Assembly: GCA_963978545.1 (NCBI GenBank)
Contig: OZ021721.1
Span: 114,135,280 to 114,199,279, forward strand
Origin: Linyphia triangularis
Lineage: Eukaryota; Arthropoda; Arachnida; Araneae; Linyphiidae
DNA length: 64,000 nt
Direction of reading: 5' to 3'
The notes beneath the pieces were generated by a model that made no database searches, had not been told where the DNA came from, and saw only the letters and a list, made by a program, of their open reading frames with translations. This document shows positions 47,183 through 59,630 of this stretch, one piece after another. A program made the translations under genes and the position numbers. Numbering within the stretch: position 1 is the first letter of the stretch; each line of letters opens with the position of its first letter.

Positions 47183-48926
47183 ATCGTTATATTATTTTAT
47201 TCAATACACTTTTTGTGATTTAGTTATCTTCAATTGAATATATGATGGACTTTATCTTTGCTATTAATATTTTGTTAATTATAAATATGCAAACATTTGC
47301 TCACTTAACAATATCTGGTATAAGTAGGCCTTCATTACGATTTGTTATACGTGTCTGAAAGTGGCTGCGGAGAACGTATATGTTTATTCAAGAATGCTTT
47401 ATTCTACATTGAACTGTTAAATAATTAACAATGTCAGTTAATGCATGTTTTATGATATTTTTTTCTTTCTAATTGTTGTCATTGTCATTGTTGAAAAAGC
47501 GATGATATTTTGAATGTCTTTTTTTTTTTTTTTTTATGAAATTAGTATTATTAGTGAAAAATACCGCTTACAGGAATTTCTAATTTTTCACTCTTAACTC
47601 TTACAGTCATCAATTTCATCATTTACCCTCATCAGAGAATTCCCCAGTTTGGGAAATTAATTGATGATGAAGGAAAACTTTACACTTAAAGGGTTGTTCT
47701 TGTTCAGAAGATATATGATTGTTGGAATAGACAAAGAAAATTCAATTTTTAAAACGTTGAACTTTATTTACTTTGACACAGCAAGTACATTTCATTCTGC
47801 AGTGTGTCAACTAGAAAAGAAATAAGACATTTTAAAAGTGTCTGTGGGGTATATTTTTCTATTGTGATAGAAGAATATAATTTTTCCGTGTGATAGAAGA
47901 ATATAATTTTTTCGTGTGAACATATCTAGTATAAATCTAGAAATAAGTTATTCACATTTTTGTCTCATCGACAAGCCTACGTGTTTTAATTTTTTTGAGA
48001 TACGGAACAATAAATCAATAAATGCTGTAAGTAGTACCGGTATGAACTTATGTGTTTATTTTCGGCAAATTTTTATAGTAATAGGAAGATCCATAAAATA
48101 ACTTGAAAATATATGAATTCATTTATTTATTTAACACGTTTTTGAACGTTTTTATTGAAATCAAAAATGATATTGAGTATTGTTTGAATCAATATCATTG
48201 CAAAAAATATCACAAAGTTGATTTAAAAAAAAAAAAAAAAAAAAAAAAGCTGAAATCCTAATTTTAAATAAATATAATTTATTTTACCTGAAAATGTAAA
48301 GAAATACTAATTAAGTACTTTAGTCAAGTTTTTATGTAACTAAAACTTGTCTCTTTTATCACCTTTATTTCGTATATTTTATTAGGGCGAAACAAATTAA
48401 TAATATAATTGATGTGTAAATTGAGAGTCGTAATATAAGTATGTCGCTTTAATTAATCAACATTAGCACGACTTCGTACATTAATATTTGAAAGGCATTA
48501 ACGAGTCATCAAGTTTAATTATCTATTGTGTTTTGAGTCAACCATGTTGATCTTGGCATCGACTTCTCATTAAAAATAAACTTACATGGTTTTTGGCAGT
48601 AAGAGATTTGTCCTTAATTTGGCAAGTTATTCAAAGCTTGGGGATCCATTAATTCCAACCTAATCCATTAATTGTACACTTCACCTTCAATCTACCTTTT
48701 ATGTTCGGACCTCTATATCCCCAACAGAATGAATTTCACTAAACCAAACGAGTGTAACAAATTTTGTTTTAGAAAAAGATCTATATTTGATGAGAACTTA
48801 CGAAGAACGTTTGATGGAATATCAAAACTTACAGCTGATTGTCAGACCACCATCTTTCAAACATTTATAATCTGCAATTTGGAAGGATAAAAGGAAAAAA
48901 AAAACTTGATAACTTTTGAACCGCTG
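47183..48926. other. A+T-rich stretch; homopolymers only
   Basis: Runs of T near 47519-47536 and of 24 A at 48225-48248, and a small duplication GTGATAGAAGAATATAATTT near 47866 and 47891. Frames at 47916-48101 and 48672-48890 have no recognisable domain. Confidence 0.45.
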
Positions 48927-49129
48927 CACTGTTAAAAGAATTTGTCCACCATGCACCAAAATTTGGTTCCCATTTAGCTGCCACCAACATTTGGTGCTTA
49001 GTTTCGCGATTTAGTGGTGCTTACGGTCCGAGGTTGCACCATTAAATCGTGAAATTAAGCACCAAATGTTGGTGGCAGCTAAATGGGAACCAATTTTTGG
49101 TGCAAGGTGGAACAAAATTTTTAACAGTG
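48927..49129. mobile_element. CACTG-ended palindromic MITE, copy 1
   Basis: A 203-bp near-perfect palindrome from CACTGTTAAAAGAATTTGTC to its complement ending TTTTAACAGTG, with arms over 90 bp (CATGCACCAAAA, TTAGCTGCCACCAACATTTG, CGATTTAGTGGTGC) and a short loop, TTACGGTCCGAGGTT. It is flanked by TG on both sides (48925-48926, 49130-49131). Its surroundings (AACTTGATAACTTTTGAACC before, GCGAGATTCA after) match an uninterrupted paralogue at about 49745-49780, which confirms the boundaries and the 2-bp duplication. CACTG termini and a 2-bp TSD would fit the CACTA/CMC group, an inference without transposase evidence. Confidence 0.9.
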
Positions 49130-51619
49130 TGGCGAGATTCAGTTAATACTTGGAGGTGGAAAACAGAGTATGTTGGAATTTTTTTGAGCATGCACACTCT
49201 TATTGTTGTTGCTCATTTTTAGGTAAAAAAGTACAACATTTATAATCGTATGATGATTGTCAATGTCAACTATTTGAGCAATAACTCATTAGAAGTAGTA
49301 GTTGTAATAACTTTGAACTCAGTAGTTTTTGAATTTTTTTTCACGCAGCTTAATAATTGTCACCCTATATCAAACAATACTAAAACTATAAATGAAATAC
49401 AAATCACAATTTTAAATAATTTATTTACTAATCCTTTATATGCCCTTTTATTGATTACTAGATATGATAAGAAACAAGTGAAGACTAGAAATGGAAAACG
49501 ACCCAAGTCCAAAATGAATTTTTTCAGGAAAACCGAAAAATGAAAAACACTCGCATCTAGTACCTAAGCTTATGACTAAGTATCAGATAGAATTTGAACT
49601 ATTGCTACTGGAGTTCGCACTTCGGGCATTCTCCACTTTGTTTAGCTTGGTTCATAGGATATTTTTCCGTAAAAAAAAAAAAAAAAGATTCTCGATTTGT
49701 TTGAAACTTAGGTGGTTTTTCTAGAGCTAAATGGGGGAGGGGGGGCAACTTGATAACTTTTAAACCACTGGAGAGATTCAATGGGATCAATGCATTTTTT
49801 AAAACCAAGAACGATACGAGGTGGAAAGGTACATGAATAACTGTCGAAGAAAAATTATTTTTTAATTAAAAGTTACAAATTATGGTACTAAATGTTAATT
49901 AATTTTTAAGACAGTATGGAAGTAAGCAGCTTATGAAATGTACCTTACCATTAGCATTACAAAGTATCTTTTAACTCTTTAATATGTTTAAATATTTATA
50001 TTTTATTCTTTAATTAAATCAATTGCATAAATTATTAATAAATCTTTTTAACATACATTTTAAAATGTGACTAACACCTTAGATAAAGGTCATTTCTGAG
50101 TATTTTTTTTTTTTTTTTTCATTTTATGACCTTTATTTTATCGAAGGACAGAAATTGGATTAACTATTATATTAAGTAAAAAGTATATTTACTTAATTAT
50201 ATCCTCTCATAAGAAACTTACATGTAGTTTTTATTTTCTGAAAACTTATCTCTTGCATATATTTACATTTTGAATTATTTCCTTTGTTTTTAATTTCAGT
50301 GAGAAATTATATTATTTTTCTAATAATATATATTATCATTTATATTATTATCCTACAATTATAACTGAAATAATTCATACATATATATAATCTTTATGAT
50401 TTTGTTACATGTATATATTCTTTACGAATCATACAAAACACAATTACAACAGAAACAGGTAAAATAATTCATTAAGGGGTACAGCATCGAAATTTTGTCA
50501 ACAAAAAAAAAAAATGCTTTTAAAAAATAGTTCTTACATTTCAGAATAGAATTATGTTTTTATCTTATTCCTCCGGGGATTCACCCCCCCCCCCGAAATT
50601 ACCTGTTATTTAAACATTACTAATGTTTGTCGCTCACTGAAACGTCTGCTTAAAGTGCGTTTTTTGAACAACAGTGTTTTTCAAAGATGTTGCAAATTCA
50701 AATCGATATATCTACAGAACCATTAATAATTGGCTATTAAAACATTTTCTCTTTACAGATTGTGTTTTTTAAAATATAACTTTTCAGTATTTTAAAGTGA
50801 GATTTTTAAAAATGCTTTTAATTCGCCCATTAAAATTCTGTGAAGTGAATTTTTTATGTAATTATGCATACCAGAAAGCTTTCACTTTGAAATATATATA
50901 TATATTTATAATTTATATTATTTATATATTTTTATATATTTTCTTGACTCATATCAAAATGCATAAACATCGCTTATTATAGATTTATCTGTGCTTTTAA
51001 TTTTTTAATTTTTTCAAAAATAAATAAACCAAATATTTAAAAAAAAAATAATATTTCAAAGGCATATAAATAGTATCTTAGACATAAGATAGATGTTTGG
51101 AATAAAAAATATTTATAAATAAAGTTTATTTTTTTATTTTTGGCATTATACCTCCTTTAGTTATATCATTCATCCCTAATCTACCTTTTATACCTTCAAA
51201 ACTATTCTGAGGGTGTAATGCATTTGTAAAGTACGATTTTAATAATTCATTAATTGTACCATTCATCCCTAATATATCCATTATACAAACAAAATTATAG
51301 TCGAAGAGAAAAATGTATATCTTAAGTATGATTCTAGTTTCCTGTGTAATAATGTGAGCTAAAAATTTAAAAATAAAGTAAACAACTTTTATATGAAAAT
51401 ATTGAAATATCTAGTGAATATAAGTATTCCAAAATAAAACAAAGTAGTAGCTTATAAAAAAAAAGTAGAAAAAGTAACTTTCAAATTCCTACAATAATAG
51501 CCCTTATGTATAAAGGAAATGAATAGGAAAATAACTTCTAAATATTAAATATATATTAGCCAACAAAACTTTTTATTTTTAGAGTGTAAGCACCTTTATA
51601 TATGCTAGTTTTGTAACAA
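49130..51619. other. A+T-rich stretch; paralogous segment at 49740-49850
   Basis: About 49745-49830 repeats the DNA around MITE copy 1 without the insertion. Otherwise: a G-run near 49735, a C-run at 50586-50595, TA-rich tracts near 50900, and a weak duplication containing ATTCATCCCTAAT (near 51168 and 51264). The 97-codon frame at 49250-49543 has no known domain. Confidence 0.5.
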
Positions 51620-51822
51620 CACTGTTAAAAAAATTGGTCCACCATGCACCAAAATTTGGTTCCCATTTAGCTGCCACCAACATTTGGTGCTTAGTTTCGC
51701 GATTTAATGGTGCTTACGGTCCGAGGTTGCACCATTAAATCGTGAAACTGAGCACCACATGTTGGTGGCAGCTAAATGGGAACCAATTTTTGGTGCAAGG
51801 TGGACCAAAATTTTTAACAGTG
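51620..51822. mobile_element. CACTG-ended palindromic MITE, copy 2
   Basis: A second 203-bp copy, almost identical to that at 48927-49129. It is flanked by AA on both sides (51618-51619, 51823-51824), again a 2-bp direct repeat but with a different target. Equal length and few differences (for example GATTTAATGG versus GATTTAGTGG) suggest recent activity of the family. Confidence 0.9.
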
Positions 51823-52253
51823 AACCAAAAAGCGCTTTTACCTAGATTAAAGAAATGAAATGCTAGTAGTTCGCTCAGTATATTTTATTTTCAAAATAGA
51901 ATGATTTATCTATTCATTTTGTAACTGGTTTTGTATAACTGAATTACTGAAAAAAGATAGTGCTAAGAAAGATAACATTAAAAAGCTATTTACTCAGAAT
52001 TGCGCTCGATAAACGGTTAATATATCAATAAGCATTATAGTTCAAAATTTTCCCTTTCCATTAAATATAACTTTTATTTTATATAATAATTATTAACTGG
52101 TATGAACACATAACTAATAAATTTTAATTCATCATTATTCATCCAATAAAACTGAATGTCACAGGAAAATCCAAAAGCTCCCTATCAATGCTTGTTATCA
52201 ATGCAAAATAAGTGAACCATTTTTCATACTCCATTTGAATACGGAAAGCAGTC

Positions 52254-52532
52254 ATGAATATAAAAATAATGACGTACTTTGCGTTCTTAAAATGTCACAC
52301 ACCTAATTGCACCGATAAAAATGATGGAAATTTGTTAGAATTATCTAGAATTGGAAGAGTGGGAAATAACTCGAAGCCAGTTAACCTAAACCTGCAAGCG
52401 AGACCATTCCTTCTACGACATCAAATAAATTTAGTAGTTAAATTTTGTTGCAACTCATTATTAATGCTGATTTATTATATTTTGTTTATTCTGTATGAAG
52501 ACAGAAGTTACAAAATCACTTGCGTAATGTAA
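52254..52532 (+). other. 92-codon open frame running into a satellite, unidentified
   Basis: The first ~59 codons precede the satellite (for example FLKCHTPNCTDKNDGNLLEL) and the last third is the satellite itself. No domain is recognised and no codon evidence favours translation. Probably chance, possibly a truncated gene relic. Confidence 0.15.
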
Positions 52533-55140
52533 CTCAGGCACTTAACCAGGGGAAGGGTTTTTAGACCCCCCCTAGACCCCCTAATATCTCTGTTTTGTTA
52601 TGAATAAATAAGAAACACAATAAATGTTGATAATTTGAAATGAATACGTTTTTGATTTACCGTAATTCAGACAAAATAAGTCTACTATACATTTGAGGTA
52701 GCTTTTAGGCCGAAAATCGTTAAAAGAAATAAGCTTAGATGTTAAATTTTGCTACAACTCATTATTTATGCTGATTTATTATATTTTGTTTATTCTGTAT
52801 GAGGACAGAAGTTACAAAATCACTTGCGTAATGTAACTCAGGCACTTAACCAGGGGAATGGTTTTTAGACCCCCCCTAGACCCCCTAATATCTCTGTTTT
52901 GTTATGAATAAATAAGAAACACAATAAATGTTGATAATTTGAAATGAATACGTTTTTGATTTACCGTAATTCAGACAAAATAAGTCTACTATACATTTGA
53001 GGTAGCTTTTAGGCCGAAAATCGTTAAAAGAAATAAGCTTAGATGTTAAATTTTGCTACAACTCATTATTTATGATGATTTATTATATTTTGTTTATTCT
53101 GTATGAGGACAGAAGTTACAAAATCACTTGCGTAATGTAACTCAGGCACTTAACCAGGGGAAGGGTTTTTAGACCCCCCCTAGACCCCCTAATATCTCTG
53201 TTTTGTTATGAATAAATAAGAAACACAATAAATGTTGATAATTTGAAATGAATACGTTTTTGATTTACCGTAATTCAGACAAAATAAGTCTACTATACAT
53301 TTGAGGTAGCTTTTAGGCCGAAAATCGTTAAAAGAAATAAGCTTAGATGTTAAATTTTGCTACAACTCATTATTTATGATGATTTATTATATTTTGTTTA
53401 TTCTGTATGAGGACAGAAGTTACAAAATCACTTGCGTAATGTAACTCAGGCACTTAACCAGGGGAAGGGTTTTTAGACCCCCCCTAGACCCCCTAATATC
53501 TCTGTTTTGTTATGAATAAATAAGAAACACAATAAATGTTGATAATTTGAAATGAATACGTTTTTGATTTACCGTAATTCAGACAAAATAAGTCTACTAT
53601 ACATTTGAGGTAGCTTTTAGGCCGAAAATCGTTAAAAGAAATAAGCTTAGATGTTAAATTTTGCTACAACTCATTATTTATGCTGATTTATTATATTTTG
53701 TTTATTCTGTATGAGGACAGAAGTTACAAAATCACTTGCGTAATGTAACTCAGGCACTTAACCAGGGGAAGGGTTTTTAGACCCCCCCTAGACCCCCTAA
53801 TATCTCTGTTTTGTTATGAATAAATAAGAAACACAATAAATGTTGATAATTTGAAATGAATACGTTTTTGATTTACCGTAATTCAGACAAAATAAGTCTA
53901 CTATACATTTGAGGTAGCTTTTAGGCCGAAAATCGTTAAAAGAAATAAGCTTAGATGTTAAATTTTGCTACAACTCATTATTTATGATGATTTATTATAT
54001 TTTGTTTATTCTGTATGAGGACAGAAGTTACTAAATCACTTGCTTAATGGTTTTTAGACCCCCATTAGACCCTTAATATCTCTGTTTTGTTATGAATGAA
54101 TAAGAAACCCAATTAATGTTGATGATTTGAAATGAATACGTTTTTGATTTACCGTAATTCAGACAGAATAAAGCTAATATATCTTTAAAGTAGCTTTTAA
54201 GTCGAAACTCTTTAAAAGAAATCAACTTGGTTGTTAAATTTTGCTCATTATTAATGCTTTATTATTACATTTTGTTTATCCCGCATAAGAACAGAAGTTA
54301 CTGAATCACTTGCGTAAGTAACTCAGGCACTAAACCAGGGAAAGGGTTTTTAGGGTCAAAATTCTCCTTAGACCCCAAAATATCTTTGTTTTGAGATGAA
54401 TGAATAAGAAACCCAATTAATGTTGATGATTTGAAATGAATACGTTTTTGATTTACCATAATTCAGACAGAATAAAGCTAATATATCTTTAAAGTAGCTT
54501 TTAAGTCGAAACTCTTTAAAAGAAATCAACTTGGTTGTTAAATTTTGCTCATTATTAATGCTTTATTATTACATTTTGTTTACCCCGCATAAGAACAGAA
54601 GTTACTGAATCACTTGCGTAAGTAACTCAGGCACTAAACCAGGGGAAGGGTTTTTAGAGTCAAAATTCTCCTTAGACCCCCAAATATCTTTGTTTTGAGA
54701 TGAATGAATAAGAAACCCAATTAATGTTGATGATTTGAAATGAATACGTTTTTGATTTACCATAATTCAGACAGAATAAAGCTAATATATCTTTAAAGTA
54801 GCTTTTAAGTCGAAACTCTTTAAAAGAAATCAACTTGGTTGTTAAATTTTGCTCATTATTAATGCTTTATTATTACATTTTGTTTACCCCGCATAAGAAC
54901 AGAAGTTACTGAATCACTTGCGTAAGTAACTCAGGCACTAAACCAGGGGAAGGGTTTTTAGGGTCAAAATTCTCCTTAGACCCCCAAATATCTTTGTTTT
55001 GAGATGAATGAATAAGAAACCCAATTAATGTTGATGATTTGAAATGAATACGTTTTTGATTTGCCATAATTCAGACAGAATAAGGCTAATATATCTTTAA
55101 AGTAGCTTTTATGTCGAAATTTTTTTAAATAAATAAATTT
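52431..55140. repeat. 304-bp satellite, ~9 copies, two subfamilies
   Basis: The anchor CTCAGGCACT(T/A)AACCAGG lies at 52533, 52837, 53141, 53445, 53749, then after a shortened unit at 54322, 54626 and 54930; the spacing is 304 bp within each block. The first five to six units are nearly identical and carry AGACCCCCCCTAGACCCCCT. After a unit with a ~35-bp deletion (near 54050) come three units of a second subfamily (AATCACTTGCGTAAGTAACT, GGTCAAAATTCTCCTTAGAC, AAGTCGAAACTCTTTAAAAG). Homogeneity within and divergence between blocks implies two amplification rounds. Confidence 0.97.
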
Positions 55141-55974
55141 GTAAAGGTCATAACATCAAAATATCGTTGCTCGTTATTTTTGGTCTACTTTGGTTAAATA
55201 TAAAGTCGTTTAAAAAATTAAAAAATATTGCGATTGTTTCCTTTTTTCATATGTTGTTATAATGTTTCAGTGTTATCGTGTTATAAAATTCAAGCCCTTA
55301 TATTTCTAGCTTTACAAATGTCTAATAAAACCACCCTGATAATGATGCTAATCAGTTCATCTAAATATATTTCTCCTTCTCTAAGAAACATGAAACAATT
55401 GAGGATTATTATTTTTGCCAGAAAATGTAAAGTCAAGATTTCTATCTATTTTATATGGATTCCCAGGTTGGAGTACATAACTTGAAAACGAGTCAAAATT
55501 CATTGAATTTTTTTGCATATATAGCTCAAGGAAAATAAACAAAACTATAACAATATCGATGACATACCAAATATGGGCTGACAAAGATAAAAATGACGCT
55601 GTTTCTTACTATAGGAACAAACTTAATTTTGAATTTCCATAGAAATATCCTATTTTAGCCTACTTTGTAAGCAAGTAACTAAAACCATTCACTCCAATAT
55701 ATCAGTTCTTTAAATATTACAACTTTTAATCATCCCTTATTTTATTGATATTAATAATATTTCATAAATGTAAAGTGCGTTTTTTATTTCAGATTAAAAT
55801 TTTTAGACTATTCTTGAAAGTAATATAACAAATAATTATTTTAACCTTGAAAATGCTTCCATAATTTTATAAAAATTTCAATCTTGATTACATGGATATA
55901 AAAAACACATGAACTTTATAAACTTAAAAAAATTCAAAGACAAAAGTTGTGAATAATTGAAGAAAAATACTAAT
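55141..55974. other. A+T-rich stretch without a recognised feature
   Basis: The 85-codon frame at 55228-55485 and an opposite-strand frame overlapping it have no known motif. Confidence 0.4.
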
Positions 55975-56460
55975 ATTTACTTGATAATTTATATTCCTAT
56001 CATGAATGCGGAAAAACTAGTCAAAAACCTGAAAATCCTTTAATTTCTTATTTTTTAGTATAAGTCATGTTGGACTTTTTTTAACTTTTTTTACTGTGTT
56101 TTACAAATAAATATGTATTAGAAAAATTTTCTTTATATGAAAATTTATATTTCTATCATGTATTCGGAACAACTACCGTTAAAAAAATGAAAACATCTTA
56201 ATTTCTAATTTTTTGTATACGTATTGTTAATACTTTTTTGCAAACAAAACTGTATTTTAAAAATGCATATGGATTAGAAAATTATTCTTTGCATGATAAT
56301 TTATATTCATAATATGTATGTGAAACAATTACCGTCAAAAACATGAAAATCTTATAATTTCTTATTTTTAGTATGCATATGGTTGATATTTTTTTTTTGT
56401 AAATAAGATTGAATTTTTTCGATACATATGGATTATAAAATTATTCTTTGAATTAGATTT
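55975..56460. repeat. degenerate ~155-bp tandem repeat, ~3 units
   Basis: TTTATATTCCTATCATG (55988), ATTTATATTTCTATCATG (56143) and ATTTATATTCATAATATG (56299) start successive units, each followed by an AACTA/AATTA, AAAAA-TGAAAA and TTAATTTCT(T)A pattern. Periods are 155 and 156 bp although the sequence has drifted considerably. Confidence 0.8.
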
Positions 56461-57689
56461 TTAAAAATAAGTTGATAGAAGATCAGGCAATGAGAGCCTA
56501 ACGCAATTTTTTGAACTGTTGGTACGACATGCTCACTATTTTTAATGGTATTAATGGTAATTATTTAGTTCTAATAGATATTATGTTTGAGCCCAAAGTT
56601 TTAAAATGTTAATTTTTTAACGTTGAAAATAATCATTGGTAAACACTACTAAAATATTATGTTTACGATTTTGAAAAAATGTATGAACCAATAATCAAAA
56701 TTTTTCAAAAAAGGACTTCTTTGGCAACAATTAGCAAAGTCCTGTGTGGCTTAGCAATTTGTAAACTATTATCTTTGACAAGCAATATATATATTTGATC
56801 CTATTTGTTAATGCAAATATTTTTGGTCTAATAAATTTTAGAAAGTTTAATAATGAATCTTACTCTTTAAAGCTTGTATCTATATTCAAATCCTACGTTT
56901 AAAGTGTAAGTGCAATATGATTAATTTTTTCTGAATTTGATATTTTTATAATATCGCCATGCAGGCGACTTATCGCCATATGTGGTAAACTTATTTCACC
57001 GAGGTGAGAGAGGGACAATGGTCACATGACCTGGTGACACTGTTGTGCTTCTTCTATCTCCACGGATACGAAGCATGCGCCTGATCACAAATGTCCGATA
57101 TCAGTCTTTTTTCGTTTTCTCATACTTTTCTGTCTTTCTTTATCAACCTCACCTATTGACACTACGCGCGGTTAATTAATCTCTCTTTTTTCAAAATTTG
57201 TGTTGGTAAGCAAACAACCCTCACCACTTAGTACCAGGGTTTGTTATGACCGTTAGTAGAGTCTTGAGCGATTATCTCGATCTCTTACTTGCACATATTT
57301 TTTACCTTAATTTTTCCTAAAATAGAAACAATCTTCTTTGGAAAGGGACTCATTTTTCAAACTGATGACGTATCTACTGCCTTATTCTAATTATTATCGC
57401 GTGTTGTATATGTGTTTATGTTCGTAATTGCGATATTGGCTCGGTTTTTTTTTGTTTTTTTTATTAACTGAATGCATCACAAAAAGCGATGCATTAGCGA
57501 AAGTAGGGAACTAAATGACGCATGTTTTCCATACTAAAAGTAACACATGACGCATTGATGGTCTTGGTGTTTTTATGGTATTTCATAGTTATGAAGATAA
57601 ATAAATACATATTAAATTATTTTTAAATATTTTTGACTTTCGTATATTCGTCTCAAATGAATCTTAAACATAGTTAAATTTAGTTTGAG
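56461..57689. other. unassigned stretch with a G+C-richer patch at 56990-57170
   Basis: A short hairpin, AGGACTTCTTTGGC...AGCAAAGTCCT, lies near 56714-56743. The patch around 57000-57130 is clearly less A+T-rich, but no frame of 60 codons and no RNA signature is evident. Confidence 0.4.
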
Positions 57690-58340
57690 CAGGGTGAGAA
57701 CTGGAAAAATAGAGTAGAGTTTTGTAAAAAAAGTTTATTTGAAAAATATATAATATAACGTAAAGTTATTTAAAGAGAAACATATCCATAAGTGATGATA
57801 CATCAAGAAATTGCTTCCTTGGAGTTGTAAGAGGACATTTTAAAATTCATCTTCGACAGGGTGAAAATTAGTAAAATGTAGTAGCCTTTTGTAAAAAAGA
57901 TCTATTTGAAAATGTAGTTGAGTTTTTTTTCTTTCTTATTAAGCAACGTTAAGTGAAGAATTACCATTCGGTTAAGTTATTAAATTACTTTTTTAAATTT
58001 ATTTTAGGGAGGGCGTATTGTTAAATGAAGTTGTATTTTGTAAATAATGTCTTCTTTAGAAAATGCATAAAATAACGTAACGTTACTTAAAAAAACTTTT
58101 AGTAACGTTACGCTCAGAATTTTATTTTATTGGAGTTTTTGGAGGACTTTTAAAAATTAACTTTACGCAAAATGGAGTAGCCCTTTTTTTAAATGTTTAC
58201 AATGAAAAATATAGCGGAAATTTTTTAAGTAATGTTACATAAAGAATTGTCTTTCACTAGGGTTATAAGAGGAGTTTGTTAAATTCAGTTAAGGCAGTGT
58301 GAACTGGTAAAATAGAGCATCGTTTTGAAAAAAAATTCTA
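57690..58340. repeat. degenerate tandem repeat, ~5 units of 125-170 bp
   Basis: Blocks beginning near 57690, 57857, 58026, 58166 and 58291 share a GGTGA-ACTGG/TAGTAAAAT-GAGTAG phrase, TTTTGTAAAAAA, ATTTGAAAA and AACGTTA(A)GT-like endings. The ACGTAACGTTACT...AGTAACGTTACG inverted repeat near 58076-58113 is a local palindrome within it. Confidence 0.6.
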
Positions 58341-58949
58341 CTTTGAAAACTGCTTGTTTATAAATGATAAGAAATTTATTATCGTGCACTGACAACAAAA
58401 GTTTTAATAAATAGTTTTTACAAGCAATGATAAAACACAATAAGAATGACGTTCATATACTTACTATGAAATTATGACATGATTTTTTTTACTATGGGGA
58501 AAAAAAAAACGTAATTGGTGTTTGTTACAAAAATAAAATTTGTAGAAAAACATATTTAACTAATTTAAGTTACGATGTTGTCATAGAGATAACGCAACCG
58601 AATACCTTATAGCCTTGATTTAACGCAGAGTTTAAGTATCATACTTTCTTTAAGTTTCTTCCATGTGCATCAACATGAAGCATTACTTCAAACCAAGTTT
58701 TCCACTTTAAAAGAGTATTATGAGCAATATTTTTCTATAAATTTTCTGTTTAGGAGTCGCTACGATGCATTAAGCACGTAACGTTTTGAAAAAAAAGTGG
58801 AAAAGTATTTTGCTCTTCATTTTTTGTTTATCCATAAAGCTTTAATAATGTTATGCTATTTCAGTTTAGGTGGTATATTGCCAGTATTAACTTTGATATT
58901 TAAAAAAAATTGAATTAATATAGAGTTAATATTTAAAAGCATTTAAGAG
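58341..58949. other. A+T-rich stretch without a recognised feature
   Basis: Nothing supported. Confidence 0.45.
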
Positions 58950-59200
58950 GGTTCGTCAGTCTTTCCATGCCCCATAGACCAAAAACTTCATTTTTTTTGC
59001 CACAATATCTGATGAAATATTGCTTTAAAACACGGGAATTTTTACAGCAATAAAAGATCATTAATAACATATGAAGAGAAGATAGGCAGTTTTTTATTAA
59101 AAAATAAGAAGTTATTATAATCTAGTTTATAAAAACCTGAAAAATGATAGTAAAATCAGCAGTAATTTTCCATTCAAATTTTGTTAATGATATTTTATTA
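58950..59200. repeat. dispersed repeat family D, copy 4 (rearranged)
   Basis: On the minus strand about 58960-59050 reads TGTTTTAAAGCAATATTTC, AGATATTGTGGC and AAAATGAAG like the other copies. On the plus strand about 59165-59200 reads TTTTCCATTCAAATTTTGTT then AATGATATTTTATTA, the start of the family. The two parts point in opposite directions, so the copy is rearranged or the family itself has inverted ends. The tandem hairpins begin at its edge. Confidence 0.45.
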
Positions 59201-59554
59201 ATCTTCTGCGAACAGAAGATGAACATGGGTGAAACGAGTGTGGTGTCTTAAAAACATGTGAATTTTTATACTAAGCAGGAAAATGCTTAGTATAAAAATT
59301 CACATGTTTTTAAGACATCATACTCGTTTCACCCATGTTCATCTTCTGTTCGCAGAAGATGCCCCAATTTTGTTAATGATATTTTATTAATCTTCTGCGA
59401 ACAGAAGATGAACATGGGTGAAATGAGTGTGGTGTCTTAAAAACATGTGAATTTTTATACTAAGCAGGAAAATGCTTAGTATAAAAATTCACATGATTTT
59501 AAGACACCACACTCGTTTCACCCATGTTCATCTTCTGTTCGCAGAAGATGCCCC
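59177..59554. repeat. two tandem near-perfect 160-nt hairpins (189-bp period)
   Basis: Unit 1 (59177-59365) and unit 2 (59366-59554) each contain a 160-nt inverted repeat (59201-59360 and 59390-59549) with 77-bp arms and a 6-nt loop, GGAAAA. The arms contain GAACATGGGTGAAACGAGTG and TTTTTATACTAAGCA and differ by only about two bases per hairpin. The arm bases carry a second small hairpin, ATCTTCTG-CGAA-CAGAAGAT. A transcript would fold into two long dsRNA stems. No reading frame and no clear TSD. A duplicated foldback MITE or a hairpin-RNA locus are the two main readings. Confidence 0.92.
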
Positions 59555-59630
59555 ACATGTAATTCCTGGCGAGTAATTTTCCGTTTTATGTATTTTATCA
59601 GAGTGTCCTTCTTTTAATCTGACGAGGCAA

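Noticed and set aside
55228..55584. Overlapping 85- and 67-codon frames on opposite strands
   Set aside because: There is no recognisable motif, and opposite-strand open frames of this size are expected by chance among so many A+T-rich kilobases.
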